Positions 1 through 7,772 of a stretch of DNA of 44,613 nt are shown in pieces. A program made the translations under genes and the position numbers. Each line of letters opens with the position of its first letter. Positions within the stretch are counted from its first letter, which is position 1. The stretch lies in contig NZ_PSRT01000072.1 in NCBI RefSeq assembly GCF_004212635.1, positions 1 through 44,613 on the forward strand, read 5' to 3'. The notes under the pieces were generated by a model. That model saw only the letters and a list, made by a program, of their open reading frames with translations. It ran no database searches and was not told the DNA's origin. The DNA comes from Bradyrhizobium genosp. SA-3 (GTDB lineage: Bacteria > Pseudomonadota > Alphaproteobacteria > Rhizobiales > Xanthobacteraceae).

Positions 1-531
1 CGAGGAGGCGCCGGCCTCGACGCGGCGGCGGAGCAGCGGCGTCAGGCGGTCGATCGCGGCGATCTGCTCGTCGAGGATCTGGATGCGCCGCTGCGCGCCG
101 AGCACGCTGAGGAAGGCGATCGCGGTCTCCGACAGCACCTCCAGCCTGACGGCCTTGCGCTGGATCGCGGTGACCTCGATGCCGGCCGCGCCCGCGGCAA
201 TCCGCGCCTCCCGTTTGCCGAACAGCTCGAAGGCCTGGCTGATCTGAAGCGTGGTCTCGGCCGACCGCATGCCGCGATATTTGCCGGAGCCGAATGAATC
301 GTCTTGTTCATAGGTCAGTTCCGGATTGAGCAGCGCGCCCGCCTGGATGCGCTGGCCCGTGGCGATGCCGACGTCGCGCTCCGCTGCCGTCAGGCGCGGA
401 CTCGCGGCCAGCGCGCGCGACAGCGCGCTCCGCATCGTCAAAGTCTGGGCGTGAGACGGTGCAAGCGCCAATCCGGCAAGTAGACACGCCGCCGCGCACG
501 CGAGGCGCGCGGCCATTCCCCTGCAAAACAT
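1..531 (-). CDS. TolC-family outer-membrane efflux channel (CusC/CzcC-like), N-terminal part only
   Basis: The reading frame stays open from an ATG at 531 to the window edge, so 177 codons of a roughly 400-450 residue protein are visible. It opens with a signal peptide (hydrophobic core CLLAGLALAPSHAQ). TolC-family features follow: an early helix (LTMRSALSRALAASPRL), the LNPELTYE motif, and long amphipathic helices with the typical ISQAFELFGKREARI stretch. In this family such proteins form the outer-membrane duct of RND metal pumps. Here the partner would be the CusAB-like pair at 2624-7248. A second in-frame ATG at 516 could be the true start, but it sits directly against its purine-rich upstream sequence, so 531 is preferred. 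The family call is firm; the metal specificity is inferred from the neighbours. Confidence 0.85.
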   Translation of the reverse strand, partial: MFCRGMAARLACAAACLLAGLALAPSHAQTLTMRSALSRALAASPRLTAAERDVGIATGQRIQAGALLNPELTYEQDDSFGSGKYRGMRSAETTLQISQAFELFGKREARIAAGAAGIEVTAIQRKAVRLEVLSETAIAFLSVLGAQRRIQILDEQIAAIDRLTPLLRRRVEAGASS

Positions 532-586
532 GAAACCGACCTGTGAAGGATGAACCTAATGGGCGCGGAGCGCCCGACCAATCCGT

Positions 587-961
587 TCAGGCAATGTGTT
601 TGGGAGGCGGGGAGTCGGTAGCGGGAATAATTCCAGCGAGCCGGGGCCCACGTTGCAGGCGCGATGCAGACATATGCGCGACCGATGCGGCGGATAGCGC
701 CGGCTGCGCCACCGTCACCGAGAAGCAGCCATGGCAATGATGGCCGCCGATCGCCTTGTGGTCGCCGTGGCCTGTGGAGCCCTCGAGGATCGAAGCGATT
801 TCCGAGCCGCCGGACGGGCTGGTCACGTCGATATCATGCGTACCATGCAGCGCGCCCGACAGCAGGTACATGACCGCAACAAACACAGCCATGAGCCCAC
901 GCCAATTGCGCGTGTGCCTGAGTTTGAAAGGCCGGCGGTTCAAGACCACGAATTCACTCAT
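587..961 (-). CDS. Small membrane-anchored protein with CHGC motif, conserved hypothetical in metal-efflux loci
   Basis: This 124-residue protein has one hydrophobic segment near residues 24-40 (MAVFVAVMYLLSGALHG). The segment works as an anchor or signal peptide. A His/Cys cluster follows around residues 68-80 (GDHKAIGGHHCHGCFSV), and the tail is Pro-rich and ends PPPKHIA. The HHCHGC cluster could bind a soft metal ion. The gene lies 55 bases upstream of the TolC-like gene on the same strand, so the two are probably cotranscribed, and it diverges from the CDF transporter gene. I recall similar small proteins beside CzcCBA/CusCBA operons in Bradyrhizobium, some labelled DUF2946-like, but the function is unknown. 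Codon use matches neighbouring real genes. Confidence 0.7.
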   Translation of the reverse strand: MSEFVVLNRRPFKLRHTRNWRGLMAVFVAVMYLLSGALHGTHDIDVTSPSGGSEIASILEGSTGHGDHKAIGGHHCHGCFSVTVAQPALSAASVAHMSASRLQRGPRLAGIIPATDSPPPKHIA

Positions 962-1097
962 CCTGTCAGTCAGGCTGGCCTAGCACGGCGACGGGAACAG
1001 TGTCGACCCGCAACAATGTTACGTGTTGGGAACTTGATGTCGCGGGCGCCGGCCCACCGCGATTGTCCGGCGCGTGCAACCGCTCTATTTTGTGAGC

Positions 1098-1727
1098 ATG
1101 GCTGATGCATGCTGCTCACCGCCGCCGCTCGATCTCGATTGCCATCGCGACAACAAGGCGTATCGTCGTGTGCTTTGGGCGGTGCTCGCCATCAATGCCG
1201 TCATATTCCTGGCCGAGATCGGCGCGGGCCTTGCTGCGGGATCGGCGTCGCTCCAGGCTGACGCGCTCGATTTTCTTGGAGACGCCGCGAACTACGCCAT
1301 CAGCCTTCTGGTGGTCGGCATGGCGCTGCGCCATCGTGCGGCCGCGGCCCTGGCGAAGGGGCTGACGATGGGCGCCTTTGGCCTTTGGGTCGTCGGCACG
1401 GTGGTCTGGCACGCAGCCCATGGCACGCTGCCGAACGCTTTCACCATGGGGACGGTTGGTGTCGCGGCGCTTGCCGCGAACGCTGCTTCGTTCGGATTGT
1501 TGTGGGCCCATCGCAAGGGCGACGCCAATATGCGCTCCGCCTGGATATGCACCCGCAATGACGTGCTCGGAAACATCGCCGTGCTGTTGGCCGCCCTCGG
1601 CGTGTTCGGGACCGGTACGGGCTGGCCCGATATCATCGTGGCCGCAATCATGGCCGGCCTCGCGCTTCAGGGAGCGGTTGTCGTGGTACGGCACTCCCGA
1701 ATGGAGCTGAAGGTTGCTCCGGCCTAG
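1098..1727 (+). CDS. Short cation diffusion facilitator (CDF)-type transporter
   Basis: This 209-residue protein is almost entirely membrane-embedded; I count six hydrophobic segments. The second carries acidic residues spaced as in the CDF metal site (ADALDFLGDAANY). The fifth begins with RNDVLGN, at the position of the family's second metal-binding pair. The N-terminus has Cys residues (MADACCSPPPLDLDCH). CDF proteins exchange divalent metals for protons across the inner membrane. Usual CDF proteins are about 300 residues with a cytoplasmic C-terminal domain, but this one ends right after the sixth segment. An in-frame GTG at 1074 would add eight residues; the ATG at 1098 gives a more natural N-terminus. 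The gene diverges from the CHGC-motif gene, and both belong to the metal-resistance region. The substrate is not determinable. Confidence 0.8.
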   Translation: MADACCSPPPLDLDCHRDNKAYRRVLWAVLAINAVIFLAEIGAGLAAGSASLQADALDFLGDAANYAISLLVVGMALRHRAAAALAKGLTMGAFGLWVVGTVVWHAAHGTLPNAFTMGTVGVAALAANAASFGLLWAHRKGDANMRSAWICTRNDVLGNIAVLLAALGVFGTGTGWPDIIVAAIMAGLALQGAVVVVRHSRMELKVAPA

Positions 1728-1770
1728 AACAAAACCTTGGTTGACGGCCAGATAGAGACCAGCCACGAAC

Positions 1771-2484
1771 TCAGCAGTGATCTTCTATCGCTTTGGAGAT
1801 TTCGTTCGGCGCGGCGAAAATCACGTCCGCCCGGTCACCCATCATGCCGGCCGACACGATAGCGGGCGCGCCGCTCTGCGGTCCGTCTTGGCTGGAATCC
1901 GTTTTCAGACGCAGATTGCGCTCCCAGAAGGGGCGCGTCTTGCCGTCGGCCGTTGTCACCCGGTAGGTGTCCCGACAGTGGGTCATGCCGGTGACGCGCT
2001 GAGCGGGATCCAGCTTCTTCAGATTGGGGGCGCGGCCGCTGCCCATCATCCCTCCCATCATGCCGCCCCCATTCATGCGGTTTTCGGCCGTTCGCTCCGG
2101 CGCGGCCCCCGGCCTGGTGGCCTCCTTAAGGAATGCCAACAGATCCGCGCGAACGCGTGAGTCATCGATCCCCTCGAACGGCATCTCGTTGTGCGGCACC
2201 ATGCGCGCAGGATCGGTCAACCAGGCATCCAGCGAACGGTCGTCCCAGATGATTCCCGAAGCTTTCAGCGCGTCGGAGTAGCGGTCGAAACTCGGCAAGC
2301 TTGCGGCCTTCCTCCCCCAGAGATTTGCAAGACTTGGCCCCGTCATGTTGCGGTCGGGCTCGAGCGAGTGACATGCCGCACAGACGCGAAAATCGCGTTC
2401 GCCCCGAGCCACGCTGTCCTGCTGCGCGCCGGCCGGCGAGGAGACGAGGATGGCCGCGAATGCCACGAAGAGAAGGCGATCCAT
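1771..2484 (-). CDS. Cytochrome c with Met-rich linker and Cys-containing C-terminal domain
   Basis: This 237-residue exported protein has a signal peptide at residues 1-22 (ending SSPAGAQQ). A class I cytochrome c domain follows, with heme-binding CAACH at 35-39, the MTGPSLANLWGR motif, and a likely axial Met101 (VPHNEMPFEG). After residue 130 comes a Met/Gly-rich linker (MNGGGMMGGMMGSG). A C-terminal domain of about 85 residues then contains C170 and ends in C237 (EDHC). The start at 2484 is supported by GGGGAG six bases upstream; an open frame to 2622 lacks a signal peptide. It is the last gene of the CusBA operon. The cytochrome fold is certain. A role in periplasmic copper redox or electron transfer is inferred from the Met-rich linker and the location. 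Confidence 0.88.
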   Translation of the reverse strand: MDRLLFVAFAAILVSSPAGAQQDSVARGERDFRVCAACHSLEPDRNMTGPSLANLWGRKAASLPSFDRYSDALKASGIIWDDRSLDAWLTDPARMVPHNEMPFEGIDDSRVRADLLAFLKEATRPGAAPERTAENRMNGGGMMGGMMGSGRAPNLKKLDPAQRVTGMTHCRDTYRVTTADGKTRPFWERNLRLKTDSSQDGPQSGAPAIVSAGMMGDRADVIFAAPNEISKAIEDHC

Positions 2485-2486
2485 GT

Positions 2487-2615
2487 TCAGTCTCCCCGAT
2501 TTGAGAAGAAGAGATACTTGACCAGCGCTGCCGCCCCCAGCGCGAGCACGACGACGACCAGAACCCCGATCAGCCCCATGCCGCCCATCATTCCCGACAT
2601 CATGTCCTGCATCAT
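2487..2615 (-). CDS. 42-residue Met-rich single-span membrane micropeptide
   Basis: This short frame runs from ATG at 2615 to TGA at 2487. The product begins with seven Met in the first thirteen residues (MMQDMMSGMMGGMG). A hydrophobic span follows (LIGVLVVVVLALGAAALVKY) and a short charged tail (NRGD). Its start is eight bases after the CusA-like stop, with GAGGTGAG as ribosome-binding site. Its last codons contain the GGGGAG site used by the cytochrome gene, whose ATG is two bases beyond the stop. The fit between the two real genes, the good ribosome-binding site and the protein-like composition support translation. Met clusters of this kind bind Cu(I)/Ag(I) in copper proteins such as CusF and CopC. 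The function here is inferred. Confidence 0.72.
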   Translation of the reverse strand: MMQDMMSGMMGGMGLIGVLVVVVLALGAAALVKYLFFSNRGD

Positions 2616-2623
2616 GGCTCACC

Positions 2624-5600
2624 TCATTCGGCTGGCTCCTGGATTCGCAATTTTGCGACGATCGCTTTCGATTTTCCCGGAGGTTGTGGTTTGCCCGCAG
2701 AAGGCAAATGGAAGCCCTTCACCAGGCCGAAGATCGCCGGGATCACGATCAGCGTCAGCAGCGTCGAGGAGATCATGCCGCCAATCATGGGCACGGCGAT
2801 GCGCTGCATGATCTCCGAGCCGGTGCCGGTGCTCCACATGATCGGCAGCAGGCCGGCCATGATCGCGACCACCGTCATCATCTTCGGGCGGACGCGCTCG
2901 ACGGCACCCTCCATGATGGCAGCGTAGAGATCCTCGCGGGTCAGCGGGCGGCCCGCGAGCGCGCAGCGCGCTCTGGTCTCGGCGAGCGCCTGGTTGAGAT
3001 AGATCAGCATCACCACGCCGGTTTCGGCTGCCACGCCCGCGAGCGCGATGAATCCGACGGCGACCGCGACCGACAGGTTGAAGCCGAGCCACCACATCAG
3101 CCAGAGGCCGCCGACCAGGGCGAAGGGCAGCGAGAGCATAACGATCAAGGTCTCGGTGACCGAGCGGAAGTTGAGATAGAGCAGGAGGAAGATGATCAGC
3201 AGCGTCACCGGCACCACGATCTTGAGCCGCGCGGTGGCGCGTTCGAGATATTCGTACTGCCCGCTCCAGACCAGATAATAGCCGGGCGGGAATTCGATGC
3301 TTGCCTGCACGGCGTGCTGCGCATCGGCGACGTAGCCGCCGAGGTCGCGGTCGCGAATGTCGACATAGATGTAGGTGGCGAGCTGGCCGTTTTCGGTTCG
3401 GATCGAGGTCGGCCCGCGTGCCGGCGTCACGCTTGCGACCTCACCGAGAGGGACGGCGCCGCCTGATGGCATCGGCACCAGGATGTCGCTGCTGATCGCC
3501 TTCGGATTGTCGCGCAGGTCGCGCGGGTAGCGCATATTGACGGTGAAGCGCTGACGTCCCTCTACCGTCGTCGTCACGGTCTGGCCGCCGAGTGCGGTCG
3601 CGATCGTGTCCTGCACGTCCTGTACCATGATGCCGTAGCGCGACAGCGCCTCGCGGTTCGGCGTGATCTCGAGGTAGTAACCACCGAGGCCGCGCTCGGC
3701 ATAGGCCGAGGAGGTGCCGGGGACCGCCTTGAGCACCTGCTCGACCTGCTTTGCGAGCTTGTCGATTCCGGCGAGATCGGTGCCGATGACCTTGACGCCG
3801 ACGGGCGTTCGGATGCCGGTCGAGAGCATGTCGATACGAGCCTTGATCGGCATGGTCCAGGCGTTGGAGACGCCAGGAAACTGCAATGCCTTGTCCATCT
3901 CGGCGACCAGGCTGTCGACGGTTACGCCCGCGCGCCACTCGGTCTTTGGCTTCAGATTGATGATGGTCTCGAACATCTCCGATGGTGCAGGGTCGGTTGC
4001 CGTCGCCGCGCGGCCGGCCTTGCCGTAGACCGAGGCAACCTCCGGGTAGGAGTGGATGATGCGGTCCTGGATCTGCATCAGCTCGGCGGCCTTGGTCACG
4101 GAAATGCCGGGCAGCGTCGTCGGCATGTAGAGCAGGGTGCCTTCGTTGAGGCTCGGCATGAACTCGGTGCCGAGTCGCCCGGCCGGCCACACCGAGATGG
4201 CGAGCACGCCGAGCGCGAGGAGGATCACCGGGATCTTGGCGCGCAGCACGCCAGAGATCACCGGGCGGTAGATCCAGATCATGAAGCGGTTGATCGGATT
4301 CTTGTGTTCCGGAACGATCTTGCCGCGGACGAAGATTACCATCAGCGCCGGGACCAATGTCACCGACAGCAGTGCCGCCGCCGCCATCGCAAAGGTCTTG
4401 GTGAAGGCGAGCGGACTGAACAGCCGGCCTTCCTGAGACTCCAGCGTGAAGATCGGCATGAACGACACGGTGATGATGAGGAGGCTGAAGAACAGGGCGG
4501 GGCCGACTTCCGCGGCGGCCTCGATCAGGATCGCGACCCGCGAGCGGCCGGGCTCGGCGCGTTCGAGATGCTTGTGGGCGTTCTCGATCATGACGATGGC
4601 GGCGTCGATCATGGCGCCGATTGCGATCGCAATGCCGCCCAGACTCATGATGTTGGAGCCGATCCCGAGCAGCTTCATGGCGCCAAAGGCCATCAGAACG
4701 CCCACGGGAAGCATCAGGATCGCGACCAGCGCGCTGCGGACGTGCAACAGGAACACGATGCAGACGAGGGCGACGACGATGCTCTCCTCGACCAGCGTAT
4801 GCCTCAGCGTATCGATCGCCGCGTAGATCAGGTTCGAGCGGTCATAGACCGGAACGATCTCGACCGATTTCGGCAGGCTTGTCGCGATCTCCCTGAAGCG
4901 CTTCTTGACGTTCTCGATCACGTCGAGCGCGTTCATGCCAAAACGTTGGAGCACGATGCCGCTCGCGACCTCGCCCTCGCCATTGAGCTCGGCGATGCCG
5001 CGCCGCTCGTCGGGACCGAGCTCGATGCGGGCGACGTCGCGTAGCTTGACCGGAGTGCCGTCGTTGGTCTTCAGCACGATGTTGCCGAGATCCGCGATGC
5101 TCCTGAGATAACCCTTGCCGCGGATGACATACTCGAACTCCGACAGCTCGACGGTGCGGCCGCCGACATCGGCATTGCTGGCGCGGATCGCCTCGCGCAT
5201 CTTCTGCATGGTGATGCCGAGGTCGCGCATGCGCTGCGGATCGAGGATGACATTGTATTGCTTGACGAAGCCGCCGACGCCGGCGACCTCCGCGACGCCT
5301 TCGGCCTTGGCCAGTGCGAATTTCAGGTTCCAGTCCTGGATCGTCCTGGTCTCCGCGAGGTTCAGCTCCTTCGACATGACGGCGTATTGGTAGACCCAGC
5401 CGACGCCGGTGGCGTCCGGGCCGATCGTCGGCGCCACGCCGGCCGGCAGCCGTGATGCCGCGCCGTTGAGGAATTCGAGCACGCGCGAGCGCGCCCAGTA
5501 GATGTCGGTGCCGTCCTCGAAGATGACGTAGACGAAGGAGACGCCGAAGAACGAGAACCCGCGCACCACCTTCGATTTCGGCACCGTCAACATCGCCGTG

Positions 5601-5809
5601 GTGAGGGGATAGGTGACCTGGTCCTCGATCACCTGCGGCGCCTGTCCCTGATATTCGGTGTAGACGATGACCTGGGTGTCGGAGAGATCAGGAATGGCGT
5701 CGAGCGGCAGATGGACGAGGGCGTAGAGGCCCGCGGCGGCTGCAAAGCCGGTGCCGAACAGCACCAGCAGCAGGTTGCGTGCCGACCATGCGATGAGGCG
5801 CGCGATCAT
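2624..5809 (-). CDS. cusA: CusA/CzcA-family heavy-metal RND efflux pump, probably Cu(I)/Ag(I)
   Basis: At 1061 residues it has the normal length for a heavy-metal RND pump. The N-terminal membrane helix is followed by the family signature LPLDAIPDLSDTQVIVYTEY. The proton-relay helix reads IGAMIDAAIVMIENAHKHLE, with conserved Asp and Glu. Three Met sites described for CusA appear present in context: LLYMPTTLPG, PSEMFETI and ARIDMLSTG. That favours Cu(I)/Ag(I) over divalent Zn/Co/Cd. The pump takes metal from the periplasm or inner leaflet and passes it to the outer-membrane channel using the proton gradient. Its ATG overlaps the CusB-like stop by four bases, so the two are translationally coupled, and the Met-rich micropeptide follows after eight bases. 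Specificity is inferred from residues, not tested. Confidence 0.95.
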   Translation of the reverse strand: MIARLIAWSARNLLLVLFGTGFAAAAGLYALVHLPLDAIPDLSDTQVIVYTEYQGQAPQVIEDQVTYPLTTAMLTVPKSKVVRGFSFFGVSFVYVIFEDGTDIYWARSRVLEFLNGAASRLPAGVAPTIGPDATGVGWVYQYAVMSKELNLAETRTIQDWNLKFALAKAEGVAEVAGVGGFVKQYNVILDPQRMRDLGITMQKMREAIRASNADVGGRTVELSEFEYVIRGKGYLRSIADLGNIVLKTNDGTPVKLRDVARIELGPDERRGIAELNGEGEVASGIVLQRFGMNALDVIENVKKRFREIATSLPKSVEIVPVYDRSNLIYAAIDTLRHTLVEESIVVALVCIVFLLHVRSALVAILMLPVGVLMAFGAMKLLGIGSNIMSLGGIAIAIGAMIDAAIVMIENAHKHLERAEPGRSRVAILIEAAAEVGPALFFSLLIITVSFMPIFTLESQEGRLFSPLAFTKTFAMAAAALLSVTLVPALMVIFVRGKIVPEHKNPINRFMIWIYRPVISGVLRAKIPVILLALGVLAISVWPAGRLGTEFMPSLNEGTLLYMPTTLPGISVTKAAELMQIQDRIIHSYPEVASVYGKAGRAATATDPAPSEMFETIINLKPKTEWRAGVTVDSLVAEMDKALQFPGVSNAWTMPIKARIDMLSTGIRTPVGVKVIGTDLAGIDKLAKQVEQVLKAVPGTSSAYAERGLGGYYLEITPNREALSRYGIMVQDVQDTIATALGGQTVTTTVEGRQRFTVNMRYPRDLRDNPKAISSDILVPMPSGGAVPLGEVASVTPARGPTSIRTENGQLATYIYVDIRDRDLGGYVADAQHAVQASIEFPPGYYLVWSGQYEYLERATARLKIVVPVTLLIIFLLLYLNFRSVTETLIVMLSLPFALVGGLWLMWWLGFNLSVAVAVGFIALAGVAAETGVVMLIYLNQALAETRARCALAGRPLTREDLYAAIMEGAVERVRPKMMTVVAIMAGLLPIMWSTGTGSEIMQRIAVPMIGGMISSTLLTLIVIPAIFGLVKGFHLPSAGKPQPPGKSKAIVAKLRIQEPAE

Positions 5810-7248
5810 GGCTTGGCTCCCATCGCCTTGTCGCCGGCTTGCACCGTGCCGGTCTCGGCAAAACCTTTCAGCGCGGCCTTCAGATTGCTCTCGGCGTCGA
5901 TCAGGAAGTTGGCGGAGGTGACGACGGCGTCGCCCTCGGCAAGGCCGTCGCGGATTTCGACATAGCCGTCGCCGCGCCGTCCGGGCTTGACCTCGCGCGG
6001 CTCGAAACGCCCCTGGCCCTTGTCGACCAGCACGGCCTGCCGGCTGCCGGTGTCCAGCAGCGCGCTCTCGGCGACGCTGAGCACCGCCGCCGGCGTGCCA
6101 GTGTCGATCTCGGCGTCGACATACATGTCGGGAAGCAAGGCGAGGTCGGCATTCGCCAGCTCAATTCGCACCCGCGCCGTGCGCGTTTCCTTGTTCACCT
6201 GCGGATAGATCACGCTGATCAGGCCCTTGAAGTCGCGGCCGGGATAGCTGCGGGCCCGCACCATCACGGGCTGGCCGACAGCGACATTGCCGAGATCGCG
6301 CTCGGCCACATCGACCGTGGCCCAGACCCGCGAGATGTCGGCGATGCGGAACAACACGTCGCCGGGCTGGGCGCGCATGCCCTCGATGGCGTTGCGCTGG
6401 AGCACCATGCCGTCGCGCGGCGATGACCACTGAACCGTGATCGGCAGGGCGTGGCTCTTCTCCATTTCGGCGATCACGGATTCGGGAACGTCGAGATTGA
6501 TCAGGCGCTGCCGGGAGCCGCGGCCATAGGGCTCGATACCCGCCGTCGTCTTCGAGGTGATCGTCGCGAGATATTCGGCGGCCGCCGACGAGACGGCGGG
6601 GCTGTAGATCTCCATCAGCGGCTGGCCCTTGGTCACGCGGCTGCCGGTGGTGACGTCGGCGACCTTCTGCACAAAACTGTCGGCGCGCATCGCGACCACC
6701 GAGACCCGGCGTTCATCGAGCTGGATCGTGCCGGGCGCGCGCACCAGCGTTCTGATCCGGCGCAGCTCGGCCGGTTCGGATTTGACGCCGCTGCGCTGAA
6801 TCTTGCCGGGCGACAGTTTCACCGACCCGTCGTCGCTGTCCTCGCCTTCGTAGACGGGGATGTAATCCATCCCCATCGAGTCCTTCTTCGGCACCGGCGA
6901 GGTGTCCGGCAGGCCCATCGGGTTGCGGTAATACTTAATCTTGCGATCGCCCTTGGCGTCGGTTGCCATGACGGCGGGCGCTTCGTCAGCTTCCTCGAAG
7001 CTGATGTCCTCGTTCGCCCGCACGGCGCGATAGTCGCGGCCGTCGGCGGTCTTCTTCGGGGTGAGCGAATAGAACGGTTTGCCGTCCGGATCCCGGAAAT
7101 AGATCGGTGCGCCCGCGTCAGCCGCATGCGCGGCGAAGGTCAGCGAGCTTGAATCTGACTGAGGCTGCACGGCGCGGCCGCCAATCAGTGCGACACCTGC
7201 CGCCGCGAAAATCGCAGCGGCAGTGCCTGTAACGGCGAGGCGGGTCAT
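5806..7248 (-). CDS. cusB: CusB-like periplasmic adaptor of the RND pump, with two heavy-metal-binding-like repeats
   Basis: This is a 480-residue HlyD-family adaptor with an N-terminal membrane anchor (residues 6-24). The barrel-sandwich and beta-barrel parts are recognisable from GSRVTKGQPLMEIYSPAV, RIADISRVWATVDVAERD and SYPGRDFKGLISVIYPQVN. Before them sit two related segments. Residues 48-75 (APIYFRDPDGKPFYSL...) resemble a degraded copy of residues 104-133 (IKYYRNPMGLPDTSPVPKKD, then SMGMDYIPVY), which match the heavy-metal-binding domain often found in CusB-type adaptors. The protein bridges the inner-membrane pump and the outer-membrane channel and can bind metal. Its ATG overlaps the upstream stop (ATGA), and its own stop overlaps the CusA start. 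Confidence 0.93.
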   Translation of the reverse strand: MTRLAVTGTAAAIFAAAGVALIGGRAVQPQSDSSSLTFAAHAADAGAPIYFRDPDGKPFYSLTPKKTADGRDYRAVRANEDISFEEADEAPAVMATDAKGDRKIKYYRNPMGLPDTSPVPKKDSMGMDYIPVYEGEDSDDGSVKLSPGKIQRSGVKSEPAELRRIRTLVRAPGTIQLDERRVSVVAMRADSFVQKVADVTTGSRVTKGQPLMEIYSPAVSSAAAEYLATITSKTTAGIEPYGRGSRQRLINLDVPESVIAEMEKSHALPITVQWSSPRDGMVLQRNAIEGMRAQPGDVLFRIADISRVWATVDVAERDLGNVAVGQPVMVRARSYPGRDFKGLISVIYPQVNKETRTARVRIELANADLALLPDMYVDAEIDTGTPAAVLSVAESALLDTGSRQAVLVDKGQGRFEPREVKPGRRGDGYVEIRDGLAEGDAVVTSANFLIDAESNLKAALKGFAETGTVQAGDKAMGAKP

Positions 7249-7643
7249 TTCTCGGCCGTGACGACGAGCTTGTTTTCGACCGTGCCGGTCTCGCCCTGTA
7301 CCTTGGCGCCGAGCGAGAGTTGCCAGCGTCCGGCCATGCTGAAATTGGCCTTGAAGCGATAGGTCCCGGGTTCGGTGCCCGGCATCGGCGTGACCTTGGT
7401 GACCATCTCCTGCATGCCGTCAGGCGCCATGTCGAGCCGGCTGGCGAAGATCACCGCATCGGGTATCGCCTTGCCGCTGGTCTTGTCGACCAGCCGCACG
7501 GTCACGATGCGATCGGCCCCGGTCTTGATGGTCGGTTGAACCAGATGGAATTCGTAGTTCTTGATTTCGGCGTGAACGCTCCCCGTGAGCGCAGCGCCGA
7601 TCAGCGCGGCGATGGCGGCGCGCGCGAGCTTGGTGGTCGTCAT
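7245..7643 (-). CDS. FixH/YtkA-like periplasmic protein of the copper operon
   Basis: This 132-residue protein has a signal peptide (cleavage expected near SVHA, residue 25). An all-beta, immunoglobulin-like domain of the YtkA/FixH type follows. Key segments are IVTVRLVDKTSGKAIPDAVI and TYRFKANFSMAGRWQLSLGA. Met residues at 72, 77, 80, 87 and 103 lie in the loop and strand region where relatives place metal ligands. Such proteins commonly accompany CusBA-type operons and are thought to act as periplasmic copper carriers; that role is inferred here. The ATG at 7643 has AGGAAC upstream, and the stop overlaps the CusB-like start. There are 129 bases with no further gene between it and the Cys-rich gene upstream. 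Confidence 0.85.
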   Translation of the reverse strand: MTTTKLARAAIAALIGAALTGSVHAEIKNYEFHLVQPTIKTGADRIVTVRLVDKTSGKAIPDAVIFASRLDMAPDGMQEMVTKVTPMPGTEPGTYRFKANFSMAGRWQLSLGAKVQGETGTVENKLVVTAEK

Positions 7644-7772
7644 AATTTATAGTTCCTCGATGGGTCTGATGGAGCCGCTGGAGCTGCTCGCGGCAAGCCG
7701 ACATGCAGCCAAGCGGCAGGCAATGGCGCGCACGCCGTCGGCGCGCACGATCATCAGGCGCGTCAGCGCCGA

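Noticed and set aside
2485..2622. 46-residue N-terminal extension of the cytochrome c frame
   Set aside because: It would precede a good signal peptide with a His/Arg/Gly-rich tail. The ATG at 2484 has its own ribosome-binding site, and the region codes for the Met-rich micropeptide in another frame.
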